Below are positions 16,518 to 25,346 of a DNA stretch of 40,489 nt, piece by piece (the first letter of the stretch is position 1; each line of letters opens with the position of its first letter). Position numbers and translations under genes: made by a program. Below the pieces are notes generated by a model. The model was not told the origin of the DNA and searched no databases. It was given only the letters and a program-made list of their open reading frames with translations. Source of the stretch: an uncultured Porphyromonadaceae bacterium (lineage in GTDB: Bacteria > Bacteroidota > Bacteroidia > Bacteroidales > Muribaculaceae); NCBI GenBank assembly GCA_947175265.1, contig CAMWMD010000028.1, positions 1 through 40,489 on the forward strand, in the 5' to 3' direction.

Positions 16518-18182
16518 TTAATTGTTGAAGTGTTGTGCGATGGTGATTGCATTGTACATGTGCGCAAGGAAATCCTCTTTCTTGGTACCACTTTGTTTTT
16601 CATCCGGCAAAGAATCTGGATTCTTCAGGATTGTTATAAGTGTGTTGAATCTTCTGTCAGAGGCGGAACTGAATATGTTTCCGGTCTTATCCCAATGATG
16701 ATTTTCATCAAAAAAGATTGCTCCCGGATCAATCGATGGGAGTGTGGAAATATCTGAATTGAATGCCTCAGGTGTAAATATGAACTTACCTGCTCCAACA
16801 GACTTCATAATCTGATATATCCAGCCGAAGGTCACTGTCCCTTTGACGAATTTATATCCAAATTCCTTCAGATACTCATCTATCTCTTCACATTGCGCTT
16901 CAGAAATATCATTGTAATCGGTAAACTTTACGCTATCTAAATAAGTGAAAAGATTATACGTGCCATTCTCTCCCTCTTTAGCGCCATTAAACTTTGAGAG
17001 AATTATGTGTGTCAATGAAAGGAACGCACCTAACTTATTCTCAAAAATCTCACCTTCATCTGCACCTACAAAACTTGATCCGGAGAGTTGGATATTTCCA
17101 TTGTCATCTACTGCAATAGTTCTGAAATCATATTCCGCATCTCCTATGGCCTCGAGTTTGTCACGACTCATGTTGAAGAAATCATACGCAGCAGCAGCAC
17201 ACATCAATTCAGCCACATGACAATCATTACGTTGCTCATAGCCTCCCGTTATAACACTTCCGGCATGATCTTTCGAGTAATCAATCTTAAGACTTCCGGG
17301 CCACCCTATATGATACATCTTCTTATATGTCTTCCTGACTGTAGCATCTTCATTATAGAAACTAAGAGCCGCCTGTGAATTGAGTGCAAAATTATTTGAG
17401 TCGGCTATGACTTTATCCGTGGATAGTTGCTGTGCTGTGGGAGTCTTAAAAGTAAAATAGTCCGTAAGAAGAGTCGAACCGAATAACACTTTATTCAGAT
17501 TCAAGACATTATTTCCACCTGTAAGAATTCTGAGAGCCTCACTTATGGCTGTCGGAATGACCGGTATAGAGGAGGCACCTGTGCCTCCGAAAACACTTCC
17601 AAATACAAACACCCTTGCATCAGCGGCATGGGTATTAAGAAGTTGGAGGAATTTTGCCAATTCCTTTTCATGATTTTTTACCGAGTCTCCCCCTTTTCTA
17701 ACATTTATAGCAGCCTCAATAATACCGTGATACATGAGCAGTGAGCCAAGATGGGTTTGAGCTCTATACCCATGGTCTAATTTAAACTGCTGTACGGAAT
17801 CCTTTTCAAAGAGTAAATCTGAAAGATCCTGATTATCCTGTCTCTGTGACTCTGTGAGGTTCTTTGTGGATGAAAGGGTTGTGAGGGTCATTCGATTGGG
17901 AGTCGAATAATCCGTATAAAATCTATACAAATTCAACTTCGCCGAGAAGAATGTGTCCACCCGCTGTTCCCCGCCTTTAGTAGTCGCGTCATTGGTCTTG
18001 ACTTTATTGTAAAGGTCTATCAGATTCTCAACTCTTGCCTTGTTACCATTATTCTGGTCGGTATCGAGAGTTAGAATTTCTATGGTCCTGTTGTCGAACA
18101 TGCCGGCAGCACAAAGATGCACGAATGATTCGAGACATCTCATCCCTGTGCCCCCTATCGCTATTAGAAATAGTTTATCCAT
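16518..18182 (-). CDS. Tubulin-like GTPase-fold protein
   Basis: The 554-residue protein starts with 'FLIAIGGTGMRCLESF' (residues 5-20), a nucleotide-binding turn as in the Tubulin_2 type of bacterial tubulin-like proteins. At about residues 195-206 it has 'FGSVFGGTGASSIPV', corresponding to the GGGTG(S/T)G G-box of FtsZ and tubulin, with an A where a G is usual. The rest is a mixed alpha/beta domain with no transmembrane segment. Such proteins are known from multi-gene bacterial systems with vWA and Ter proteins. Whether it polymerises is unknown. It lies between the small membrane protein (15-base gap) and the giant actin-like ATPase (3-base gap). Confidence 0.82.
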   Translation of the reverse strand: MDKLFLIAIGGTGMRCLESFVHLCAAGMFDNRTIEILTLDTDQNNGNKARVENLIDLYNKVKTNDATTKGGEQRVDTFFSAKLNLYRFYTDYSTPNRMTLTTLSSTKNLTESQRQDNQDLSDLLFEKDSVQQFKLDHGYRAQTHLGSLLMYHGIIEAAINVRKGGDSVKNHEKELAKFLQLLNTHAADARVFVFGSVFGGTGASSIPVIPTAISEALRILTGGNNVLNLNKVLFGSTLLTDYFTFKTPTAQQLSTDKVIADSNNFALNSQAALSFYNEDATVRKTYKKMYHIGWPGSLKIDYSKDHAGSVITGGYEQRNDCHVAELMCAAAAYDFFNMSRDKLEAIGDAEYDFRTIAVDDNGNIQLSGSSFVGADEGEIFENKLGAFLSLTHIILSKFNGAKEGENGTYNLFTYLDSVKFTDYNDISEAQCEEIDEYLKEFGYKFVKGTVTFGWIYQIMKSVGAGKFIFTPEAFNSDISTLPSIDPGAIFFDENHHWDKTGNIFSSASDRRFNTLITILKNPDSLPDEKQSGTKKEDFLAHMYNAITIAQHFNN

Positions 18183-18197
18183 AACAGAATATAATGA

Positions 18198-18539
18198 TCA
18201 AAACCAAGTCCCGACTTTTGAATTTGGGAAAAGTTTACTGCATACGAATCCAATAATTATGAAGATCACAAAAGCGACTCCTGCCGCTATACCTGAATTT
18301 GTAACATAAGAAGCCTTTGTTACAGGAACTACAATACCGGTAGCCAATATATAATTGACGACGAATCCTGTCACGGATGAAAGGACGCATAGAATCCAAA
18401 ATGATATTTTGCGGGTAGTAGTGCCCGGATCATTAGGTTTGTAAGGGATGGCAATGGCAATAAGGATTGCAGCTAAAAAGAATATTACCATAATTACGAG
18501 TGCCCACATATAGGCGGAAGTGATTGATACTTGATTCAT
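18198..18539 (-). CDS. Small membrane protein, three predicted helices
   Basis: This 113-residue protein has three hydrophobic segments at about residues 10-32, 45-66 and 85-104, separated by a basic loop containing 'PYKPNDPGTTTRK'. No family is recognised. It lies between the vWA-like and tubulin-like genes and is likely an inner-membrane component of the same complex. Confidence 0.75.
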   Translation of the reverse strand: MNQVSITSAYMWALVIMVIFFLAAILIAIAIPYKPNDPGTTTRKISFWILCVLSSVTGFVVNYILATGIVVPVTKASYVTNSGIAAGVAFVIFIIIGFVCSKLFPNSKVGTWF

Positions 18540-18610
18540 GATTTTGTATTTTTAGGTTATTTCTTTATTTTTCTTTTCTTTTGAATCCCGTCAGGTTTAT
18601 TCCGGCATAT

Positions 18611-20119
18611 TCAATCGGCTAATGATCTAAGGTAATATGAATAGAGCACACTCCCTTCAGGATTACTTGAAGAGGCAGCCAAAGTCATCACCACAGAATC
18701 AGCCAGCGAAGGATTATCCTCCCATGTAAAGAATTCCTTTGCTTCATTAACTCGTGGAACAGCCTTTCCAACCACAATGTTTAACCGAATTAAGTCTGAC
18801 GGATTAACTGAATTCGGGAAAGAACCGGTAAACTTTTCATCAAAATCAACAAAGATTTCACACGTACCGCTATTTCCGGCTGGGAGCATAGAGGCTTTCA
18901 GAAAAGTATTGATTTCCGGCGCTGGGACTGCTCTCAAACTGTTCAAATCAACATTCTCATCATTCCCAATTGAAATCATGATTTGTTGAATATCGAAGGT
19001 TCTTGCTTCTATTGAGGTGATGTCAAAACCATCTTGAGCACCGAAATCAATAAATAAATGGCTCAGGAAATGAGTGTAAGGGTTCTCCTTTTCAGCATCA
19101 AATCCTTCCCCCTGCATACGCAAAGCATTCTGTGGCACCTCCTCCCAACGCACACCTAAGGGATAATATTCCGCCAAGTTGCCGACAAGATTGTCAAGCG
19201 AAGCAAATCCGGAACCTCCATCAGCAGATGCCAGAGGCTTTCCATAACTATAATATGCCTGGTCGCTTCCATCTTCAAGGACACCCGACACTGCATCAAC
19301 ACCTGCTTTTGTATGATATGTCCCTCCCTGTTTCAGTGAAAGATAATTTGTCGCTGTAGGAAAGGCAAATTGCTTACCGGCAAGCACGAAAGAGGGCAAT
19401 CCCGGAGCAGTCAGTGACACTGCATTGTGCACTAACGAACCTAAACGCTCAGCATTGTCATCAAATACAGCCATAAACATTATCTTAGACTTTCCTCTCT
19501 CCATAAAATTCCATTTATAAAAAGTAATGGAATATCCCATTGCAAGCCAATCAATGAAATACTTCTTGGCATAAGCCGCCTTTTCGATGACTCCTCCTTT
19601 ATATTCTTCAAAATCGGTGAGCAGTAGAGCCGGCTGTCTATTTTCAACTATTCGTGCCAAAGTTTGCTCAATCGGGGCTTTCTGCAAATTATAGTTTGTA
19701 GGATTTGTCAAATAATTGAAAAGTTCTGTATGCGACATCTCCAACTGAGTTATCTGATTGTTCGCAAGTCCGAAAAAATCTATTGCCTTGTTTGCTGCGA
19801 ATTTATTGATCACAGTTTGAAGAAGCCTTTTACTCTGATCTGACTCGTAAGCGAAATTCATCCCATCAGACATATCTGCATATACAGCCGCACCATTCCC
19901 CAGTAGATTATATTCTTCCTTATTCTCAACATACTTATCAAGATGAGAGCGATCAAAAGTATAGGACGGTGTCTTCAGTAGTTCATAACACCCCCACCCT
20001 ATGAATCCCAGTACACAAAGGCTTCCCAGCACGATAAGCAATTTCGAGGAAGACGATTTTTTGGAGCCGCCCTTTCGTGAGTTTCGACGACGATTAGATG
20101 TTGAAGGTCTGCGTGCCAT
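18611..20119 (-). CDS. Membrane-anchored vWA-like protein
   Basis: The 502-residue protein begins with a very basic tail (residues 1-26) and a single transmembrane helix (about 27-48), placing the rest in the periplasm. Residues about 77-230 resemble a von Willebrand A domain: 'AAVYADMSDGM' supplies a D-x-S MIDAS-like start (D82, S84), 'FFGLANNQI' a second strand, and 'ALLLTDFEE' the later acidic strand end (D169). The MIDAS is incomplete compared with DxSxS. Residues about 240-502 are beta-rich and unknown to me. It is the first gene behind the operon promoter, with a 5' leader of about 90 bases, so it may be the sensor or anchor of the system. The ATG is chosen because it yields the basic tail and anchor. 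Confidence 0.72.
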   Translation of the reverse strand: MARRPSTSNRRRNSRKGGSKKSSSSKLLIVLGSLCVLGFIGWGCYELLKTPSYTFDRSHLDKYVENKEEYNLLGNGAAVYADMSDGMNFAYESDQSKRLLQTVINKFAANKAIDFFGLANNQITQLEMSHTELFNYLTNPTNYNLQKAPIEQTLARIVENRQPALLLTDFEEYKGGVIEKAAYAKKYFIDWLAMGYSITFYKWNFMERGKSKIMFMAVFDDNAERLGSLVHNAVSLTAPGLPSFVLAGKQFAFPTATNYLSLKQGGTYHTKAGVDAVSGVLEDGSDQAYYSYGKPLASADGGSGFASLDNLVGNLAEYYPLGVRWEEVPQNALRMQGEGFDAEKENPYTHFLSHLFIDFGAQDGFDITSIEARTFDIQQIMISIGNDENVDLNSLRAVPAPEINTFLKASMLPAGNSGTCEIFVDFDEKFTGSFPNSVNPSDLIRLNIVVGKAVPRVNEAKEFFTWEDNPSLADSVVMTLAASSSNPEGSVLYSYYLRSLAD

Positions 20120-20218
20120 AATATTTATTAACGCGGGTAAGTTCTATATATGAGTTAATCTTAACGTTTAGTCAGACTTTAGGCAGAGAAGAGACTACGA
20201 AGTGTCTGTCAATGATTG

Positions 20219-20248
20219 CAAAGGTAACATATTTTTTCCAAAAGACAA
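20219..20248 (-). promoter_or_regulatory. Promoter of the Ter/actin/tubulin operon
   Basis: On the minus strand, TTG (complement of 20246-20248) is followed by exactly 19 bases and then TACCTTTG (complement of 20219-20226), a full match to the Bacteroidetes promoter consensus. Transcription should start near 20212. No other good promoter is seen within the eight genes, whose gaps are short, the longest being 71 bases at 18540-18610. Confidence 0.8.
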
Positions 20249-20376
20249 TAAAAAGTGTTTTATAACATAAAATTTAAAAAGCAGCAAGCATAAGATTATT
20301 AAAAATATATACTGTTAATAGCGAAATGATCCAAACACTTCCGGATTTTCAAGAATTGTATTTCACTGGGATACAA

Positions 20377-20410
20377 CAAAAGGCCGGCAATCTCACACTA
20401 TTGCCGACCC
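20377..20410 (-). terminator. Intrinsic terminator after the Dxs-like gene
   Basis: On the minus strand cggcaat (20406-20400) pairs with attgccg (20391-20385) around an 8-base loop, followed by a short T-run (complement of 20377-20381). It separates the Dxs-like gene from the operon promoter. Confidence 0.7.
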
Positions 20411-20451
20411 TTTATCTTATCACTCCATATCTTAAGTTGGAGTTGCGCTGC

Positions 20452-22206
20452 TTAACTGATTATTTTCATTATGTCTTCGGCTATCTGAGGAGCGGTCAGG
20501 CGGTTGGCCTCAAGGATCTGACGGTAGTTGTAGCGGTCGGCAAATTTCTTTTCCAGTCCATAGTTGGCTACCTTCATGTCGCTTGTTCCATAATAACCGC
20601 TGACTTTCTCACCAAACCCTCCTGCAAGAACTCCATCCTCTATGGTGACAACCAATTGATGGTCTTTCTTCAAGTCATCAAGCATAGCTGTATCAAGGCC
20701 ACTCAGATAGAGAGGATTTATAACCGTTGCCTCAATACCCTCATTCTTAAGAAGGGCGGCTGTCTCTTTGGCAATTGAGAGGAAACCTCCGGCACCAATT
20801 ATTGCCACCTTGCTACCTTTATGCTCAATTTTGAATTTATTAAGATCAGACCAGTCAATATTCACCTCACCATCGGAATGCACCACCTTACCACCCGGTA
20901 TCCTTATGGCTACGGGATACTGAGTCTGACCCATAGCCCAACGCTGCATGGAGAGATATTCCTCCACCGTGGCCGGAGCCAGGAACACCCATCCAGGAAT
21001 ATTGGAAATTAAGGCAATGTCAAACCATCCAAGGTGTGTGACATCATTCATGCCCAATATCGTGCCATAGAAAATATTCAGTACTACCGGAGTACCATTG
21101 ATGGAAATATCCTGCGAAAGTTGGTCGTATGCCCTCTGCACGAATGAACTTACAACTCCGAAACAGGGTCTACCCCCTGCCTTGGCAATACCGGAGGCCA
21201 TTGCGGCGGCCTCCTGCTCGGCTATCCCCACATCAATGAACTGACGTCCCGCCTCCTGACGACGTTCGGGACCGAAGCCCAGCACGCCGGGGGTTCCGGC
21301 GGTAAGTACGCACACCTTCGGATCCTCATTCATCTCCGCCAACATCTCCGTGGCGAAAATCTCATCATAACTCTCCCCTTCGTCATCATTCTTCAACTTA
21401 CCTGTGGCAAGATCAAAAGGAGCGGAGAAATGGAATGCCTCCTTATGCTCTTCGGCCGGTTTGTAGCCGTGTCCCTTATCTGTATGGATATGCACCACGA
21501 CCGGATGGTTGATGTCCTTCACCATCTTGAAAGCGTTGATAAGGGTCTCGATGTCATTGCCGTTGTCCACATAGAGATAGTCATATCCGATTGCCTTGAA
21601 ATAATTGTTGGAGGCAGTTCCTTTGGTCTCGCGGAGTGTGGCGAGATTTGAATAGAGTCCGCCGTGGTTCTCTGCAATCGACATATTGTTGTCGTTGACT
21701 ACTACTATGAAGTTTGATTTCAGAGTCGCCCCCTCATCAAGACCTTCGAAAGCCTCTCCTCCGCTGAGAGAACCGTCGCCTACGAGTGCAACCACGTTGT
21801 AGGCCTGTCCCTGGAGGTCACGTGCCTTTGCCATACCTCCGGCAAGACTGACGGCCGTGGAGGTATGCCCTATTGTGAAAAGATCATACTCCGATTCCTT
21901 GGGATTCGTGTATCCCGTCACCTCATCATACTTCGAAGGATCGAGGAATGCCTCGATTCGTCCCGTGAGCATCTTATGTATGTAGGTCTGATGCGATACG
22001 TCAAACACTATTTTGTCATTCGGGGTGTCAAATACGTAGTGAAGGGCTACGGTTGCCTCCACGAGTCCGAGATTCGGACCGACATGTCCTCCGTGGGCCG
22101 AAACTTTCTCAAGAAATACTTCACGGAGATTGTCACACAATTCTTTCAGTTCCGTCACCCCGAGTCCGCGAATATCGGCCGGGGATGTGATTTTTGATAA
22201 TTCCAT
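20452..22206 (-). CDS. dxs: 1-deoxy-D-xylulose-5-phosphate synthase-like transketolase
   Basis: Dxs condenses pyruvate and glyceraldehyde 3-phosphate, with thiamine diphosphate, in the first step of the MEP isoprenoid pathway. At 584 residues this protein is shorter than typical Dxs (about 620-640). It shows 'GGHVGPNLGLVEATVALHY' and 'DVSHQTYIHKMLTGR' (family His residues kept), the ThDP motif 'VGDGSLSGG' about 30 residues before 'VVVNDNNMSI', and 'VGIAEQEAAAMASG' with the catalytic Glu. It departs from standard Dxs where RAG(I/L)VGADGxTH is expected: 'FYGTILGMNDVTH'. It could therefore be a paralogue with altered substrate use. It lies 130 bases downstream of the esterase gene on the same strand. 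The ATG gives a complete N-terminus. Confidence 0.78.
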   Translation of the reverse strand: MELSKITSPADIRGLGVTELKELCDNLREVFLEKVSAHGGHVGPNLGLVEATVALHYVFDTPNDKIVFDVSHQTYIHKMLTGRIEAFLDPSKYDEVTGYTNPKESEYDLFTIGHTSTAVSLAGGMAKARDLQGQAYNVVALVGDGSLSGGEAFEGLDEGATLKSNFIVVVNDNNMSIAENHGGLYSNLATLRETKGTASNNYFKAIGYDYLYVDNGNDIETLINAFKMVKDINHPVVVHIHTDKGHGYKPAEEHKEAFHFSAPFDLATGKLKNDDEGESYDEIFATEMLAEMNEDPKVCVLTAGTPGVLGFGPERRQEAGRQFIDVGIAEQEAAAMASGIAKAGGRPCFGVVSSFVQRAYDQLSQDISINGTPVVLNIFYGTILGMNDVTHLGWFDIALISNIPGWVFLAPATVEEYLSMQRWAMGQTQYPVAIRIPGGKVVHSDGEVNIDWSDLNKFKIEHKGSKVAIIGAGGFLSIAKETAALLKNEGIEATVINPLYLSGLDTAMLDDLKKDHQLVVTIEDGVLAGGFGEKVSGYYGTSDMKVANYGLEKKFADRYNYRQILEANRLTAPQIAEDIMKIIS

Positions 22207-22336
22207 TATATAACGTTATTTCTTATTCTTATTCATATAACAATCGTAACTCCCGTTTTGACTAACCATTTTTACCTTTATCCTTACCATTTAGTCCGCA
22301 TTGAGGCTCTGATGGCGAGTCACCATGACCGCAATC

Positions 22337-23185
22337 TCATTCCGCGAATCCTATGGAGAGGAAATGGAGTATAGGTGCCAGACCCGTGACCCAATAATAC
22401 CATCCGTGCACGCCGCTCCTCATCCGGTATTCGATGGGTATAGACTTGCTTTTCATGGTGAGATAGAAGGCTACGTTCCCTTCATAGAAGAAATCGTTGT
22501 CGCCACAATCGGCATACCATCTTATTCCCTTCAACTGTTCCACGGTTTCCGGTGTCGCATTTTCAACAAAGGCCGTGGGATTGTTGGCTATCAGCGAATC
22601 GGCGTAATCCTTATCAGACTGTGCCATCCGGCTTTGTTCGGGATGACCCACTATGCCGCACAGTGCACATGAGGCTCCATACATGTCAGGATGCTTCTGG
22701 GCGTATGATATGGCCGCCTCCCCTCCCATGGAGGCGCCTGTAATCGCGCGGTGCTTCCTGTCGGCTACAGTACGGTAAGAGGAATTGATCAGAGGAATCA
22801 ATTCCTTGTGGAAGTAAGACTCGTAATCCCAGCCGGGAACTGAAAAGAAACCCAGATGCTTGCCGAGATGGAAATCACCGGCTCCGCTCGCATCTGGCAT
22901 GACTATGATCATAGGCAATGCCATACCTGAGCGGATTGCATCGTCGGCAATCTGGGGTAGTTCTCCCATGTTTATCCAGTTTTCGTGCGTACCTCCCGCA
23001 GGATGAAGCAGGTACAAGACGGGATAACGTGTATCCCCCTCCTCATAACCCGTAGGGAGATATACAGAAAATTCCTTATTTATTCCTAGTATATCGCTGC
23101 TCATGGAGCAGTGTTCTATACTTCCGCTTCCTGGCGATTTCGCAAAATGACTTACCGCCTTACGGCGTTCCAATAACTTTCCCAT
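22337..23185 (-). CDS. Alpha/beta-hydrolase esterase (esterase D-like)
   Basis: The 282-residue protein matches the esterase family related to esterase D and feruloyl esterases: 'YPVLYLLHPAGGTHENW' (oxyanion region) at about residues 54-70, the nucleophile elbow G-A-S-M-G-G with Ser152, a likely catalytic Asp in 'YADCGDNDF' (about 224-228), and a likely His in 'SGVHGW' (about 264). No signal peptide is evident, so it appears cytoplasmic, unlike the secreted sugar esterases of this family. Its substrate is unknown. The Dxs-like gene follows on the same strand. Confidence 0.82.
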   Translation of the reverse strand: MGKLLERRKAVSHFAKSPGSGSIEHCSMSSDILGINKEFSVYLPTGYEEGDTRYPVLYLLHPAGGTHENWINMGELPQIADDAIRSGMALPMIIVMPDASGAGDFHLGKHLGFFSVPGWDYESYFHKELIPLINSSYRTVADRKHRAITGASMGGEAAISYAQKHPDMYGASCALCGIVGHPEQSRMAQSDKDYADSLIANNPTAFVENATPETVEQLKGIRWYADCGDNDFFYEGNVAFYLTMKSKSIPIEYRMRSGVHGWYYWVTGLAPILHFLSIGFAE

Positions 23186-23454
23186 AGTATAATTTCAATA
23201 ACAAGGAGATTGCCGTCCCCAACTAACTAACAATCCAACTACCCATAATTCCCCATCGCCGGCGAATAGATTCAAGAATTATTTAGAAACTTTAATATGG
23301 ATACAATGCATCGCCATGCATAACGAATCTGAATAAAAACGCCAAGCTTAAGTCCCAGAAGGAGGCCGACAAGGTCAGGATAAGGGATCTGAAGAAAGAA
23401 CTCAAAAAAAAGACGTGCCGACGATAACCGTGACCGAAGGAGTGATACTGATGA
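23186..23454. other. Island boundary region with decayed coding remnants
   Basis: No intact gene. A Lys/Glu-rich reading frame at about 23308-23430 ('LNKNAKLKSQKEADKVR' type) runs into stop codons and looks like the debris of a larger gene, possibly the missing N-terminal part of the recombinase that follows. Two copies of atgcat lie at 23306-23311 and 23316-23321. I read this as the left junction of an accessory element against the esterase gene, but I cannot identify attachment-site repeats. Confidence 0.4.
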
Positions 23455-24096
23455 GGACTGTTTATACAAATCTATCTTACCGAAGCCGAATTGCAGGCAT
23501 TATACGACATGCCGTTGACAGGCAAGCAGGACGAGGTACGCGATATATTCCTTGTCGGTTGCTACACCTGCCAACGTGTTAGCGACTACAACGACATAGA
23601 CAAAGACTGCTTCACGACTACAGCAAAAGGTACACCGGTTATCCGTCTTGTCCAGAAGAAAACCCGCAATGAGGTAAAGATTCCGATAATGAATCCCAAC
23701 CTCAGAGCGATATGCGAAAAATACGGTTACAATCTCCCTTCTGTCGTTGACGTAATATTGAACCGCTACATAAAGGATATTCTTAAGAGACTTTCCGTGA
23801 CAGTCCCTTCGCTTGGCAAGATGGTTACGACAAAACTCACCATGAAGCAGAAGAAACTGGAGGAAGATGGCAAACTCGTTGTCGAACGCAACGACAAGGG
23901 CGAGGTAATAATGCCACGCTACAATTGCGTGACTACCCACACCGCCCGACGCAGTGGTATCACCAATATGTACCTCACCCATAAATACACCATTGTTCAG
24001 ATGATGCACGTCAGCGGCCACAAAACCCAAAAGACCTTTATGGATTACATCAAACTCTCCTCCGATGAATTGAAAATCGGCGAGTTTCCTATATGA
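23455..24096 (+). pseudogene. Tyrosine recombinase, catalytic domain only
   Basis: The frame encodes the C-terminal catalytic domain of a Bacteroidetes phage-type integrase: Arg in 'YTCQRVSDY', the H-x-x-R box in 'HTARRSGI', a late His in 'HVSGHKTQKT', and the nucleophile Tyr in 'FMDYIKLS'. The first ATG or TTG is far inside, an in-frame stop lies at 23452-23454, and the N-terminal SAM-like core-binding domain (150 or more residues) is missing, so this is a truncated gene rather than a complete integrase. All four classes of catalytic residue survive. It marks the start of the accessory region. Confidence 0.8.
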
Positions 24097-24170
24097 TGAT
24101 ATCTATGACGAGCCAAATCGCCGACGAGATAGACGCCATCGCCAACGGCATAAAATCCGAAGTTTTTTGA
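24093..24170 (+). CDS. Possible 25-residue ORF overlapping the recombinase stop
   Basis: An ATG overlaps the recombinase TGA (ATGA) and opens 25 codons ('MTSQIADEIDAIANGIKSEVF' is the end). The helical, charged composition could be the displaced end of the integrase or chance. No independent support. Confidence 0.2.
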   Translation: MMISMTSQIADEIDAIANGIKSEVF

Positions 24171-24174
24171 ACAT

Positions 24175-24210
24175 CTTGTACCCTGACTTATGCCCGGACT
24201 TGTGCCCTAA
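24175..24210 (+). repeat. Three imperfect 12-bp tandem repeats
   Basis: cttgtaccctga (24175-24186), cttatgcccgga (24187-24198) and cttgtgccctaa (24199-24210) lie head to tail directly after the truncated integrase. Position next to a recombinase gene fits arm-type binding sites or an attachment region. Confidence 0.6.
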
Positions 24211-24308
24211 TGGTAGCTTATGCTCAAGTAGACATTATAAATGGTCAAAATCGGATATTCTTCTAACAATTTCAGTGTGTAGATAGCTGACATTCAGGAA
24301 TTATTTAC

Positions 24309-24316
24309 TAATTTTG
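24309..24316 (+). promoter_or_regulatory. -7 box of the DNA-binding/Doc/HAD operon
   Basis: TAATTTTG matches TAnnTTTG exactly, 4 bases before the ATG at 24321; no good TTG lies at the -33 distance. If used, the mRNA would start at or near the start codon (leaderless). Confidence 0.5.
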
Positions 24317-24320
24317 TAAC

Positions 24321-25346
24321 ATGAACGACTTGACAGTATCAAATATCGAGCGGCAGAACGTTTTGAATAACCGTTATGCAGTTGACGCTCTTCAAGAGAA
24401 TCTTGGTTTTACCGGGATGCTTTTTGAAGGAGAATACCGTTTTACAAAGAAAATGGTAGCCGATTTTTATGAAGTTGATCTTTCAACCATTGACCGCTAT
24501 TTGTCTCAGTATTCAGATGAATTAAAACATAACGGATATGTTTTAAGTAAGGGTAAACAACTGAAAGAGCTAAAGTTGCAATTTGCTCACGTCATAAATG
24601 AGGTGAGCAAAACCACCCAACTCGGACTTTTTAATTTTAGGGCAGTCCTCAATATGGGAATGCTTTTGACAGAAAGTGAGAAAGCTAAACAGGTTCGCGC
24701 TCGGATACTTGATATAGTAATATCTACCATCAATAAGAGAGCTGGAGGCGGAACGAAGTATATCAATACTCGCGATATAGATTTCCTTCCTGCCGCCATT
24801 GAGGAAGATAATTACCGTAAGAATTTTACCACTGCCGTCGGGAAATGTGTTCAGGAACATAAAACGTTTAAGTATGCCCAGATCACCGACCTTATATATC
24901 AGGCAGTTTTCAAAGAGAAGGCAAAGGAATATCGTGCTTTGTTGCGTCTTGATAAGGATGACAATGTGCGACGAACTCTTTATGCCGAGGTTTTGCGTTG
25001 TATTTCATCTTTTGAGAATGGAATCGGTTTTGCAATCGAAGCGGAGTACAAGAAGAATGGTGGTGAACAACTTTCGCTTGAGCGCGTGAAGGAACTGATC
25101 ATAGAACAAGAGCAATCCCCAGCAATGCAGCCGTTCATTTATGACGCCCGTTCAAAGATGGCTTCGCGTGACGTTGCATTTCGGGATGTCTTCCATAATA
25201 ACATTGCCGGATACCTTCGTGCTGTAACTCCGGAAGAATTTGATCGCTTTATCGGCGACAAGTCTATTGATTTTGATGAAATCATGGAACTACCAGAGAA
25301 TAAAGAAGTTCTTAAACGCCTAAAGCAAGCTGACGATGAAGAATGA
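24321..25346 (+). CDS. RhuM-like DNA-binding protein, presumed antitoxin
   Basis: The 341-residue protein has an N-terminal winged/HTH-like segment, 'RFTKKMVADFYEVDLSTIDRY' (about residues 38-58), with the 'K..VA..Y.VD.STI.RY' pattern of RhuM and phage antirepressor-like proteins, then 'FNFRAVLNMGMLL' (about 104-116), also typical of that family. The C-terminal half is helical and unknown. The last 11 bases overlap the Doc gene, so the two are coupled. RhuM-like domains are known next to or fused with Fic/Doc domains; here they are separate. The likely role is operon repression and toxin control, which is inference. Confidence 0.65.
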   Translation: MNDLTVSNIERQNVLNNRYAVDALQENLGFTGMLFEGEYRFTKKMVADFYEVDLSTIDRYLSQYSDELKHNGYVLSKGKQLKELKLQFAHVINEVSKTTQLGLFNFRAVLNMGMLLTESEKAKQVRARILDIVISTINKRAGGGTKYINTRDIDFLPAAIEEDNYRKNFTTAVGKCVQEHKTFKYAQITDLIYQAVFKEKAKEYRALLRLDKDDNVRRTLYAEVLRCISSFENGIGFAIEAEYKKNGGEQLSLERVKELIIEQEQSPAMQPFIYDARSKMASRDVAFRDVFHNNIAGYLRAVTPEEFDRFIGDKSIDFDEIMELPENKEVLKRLKQADDEE

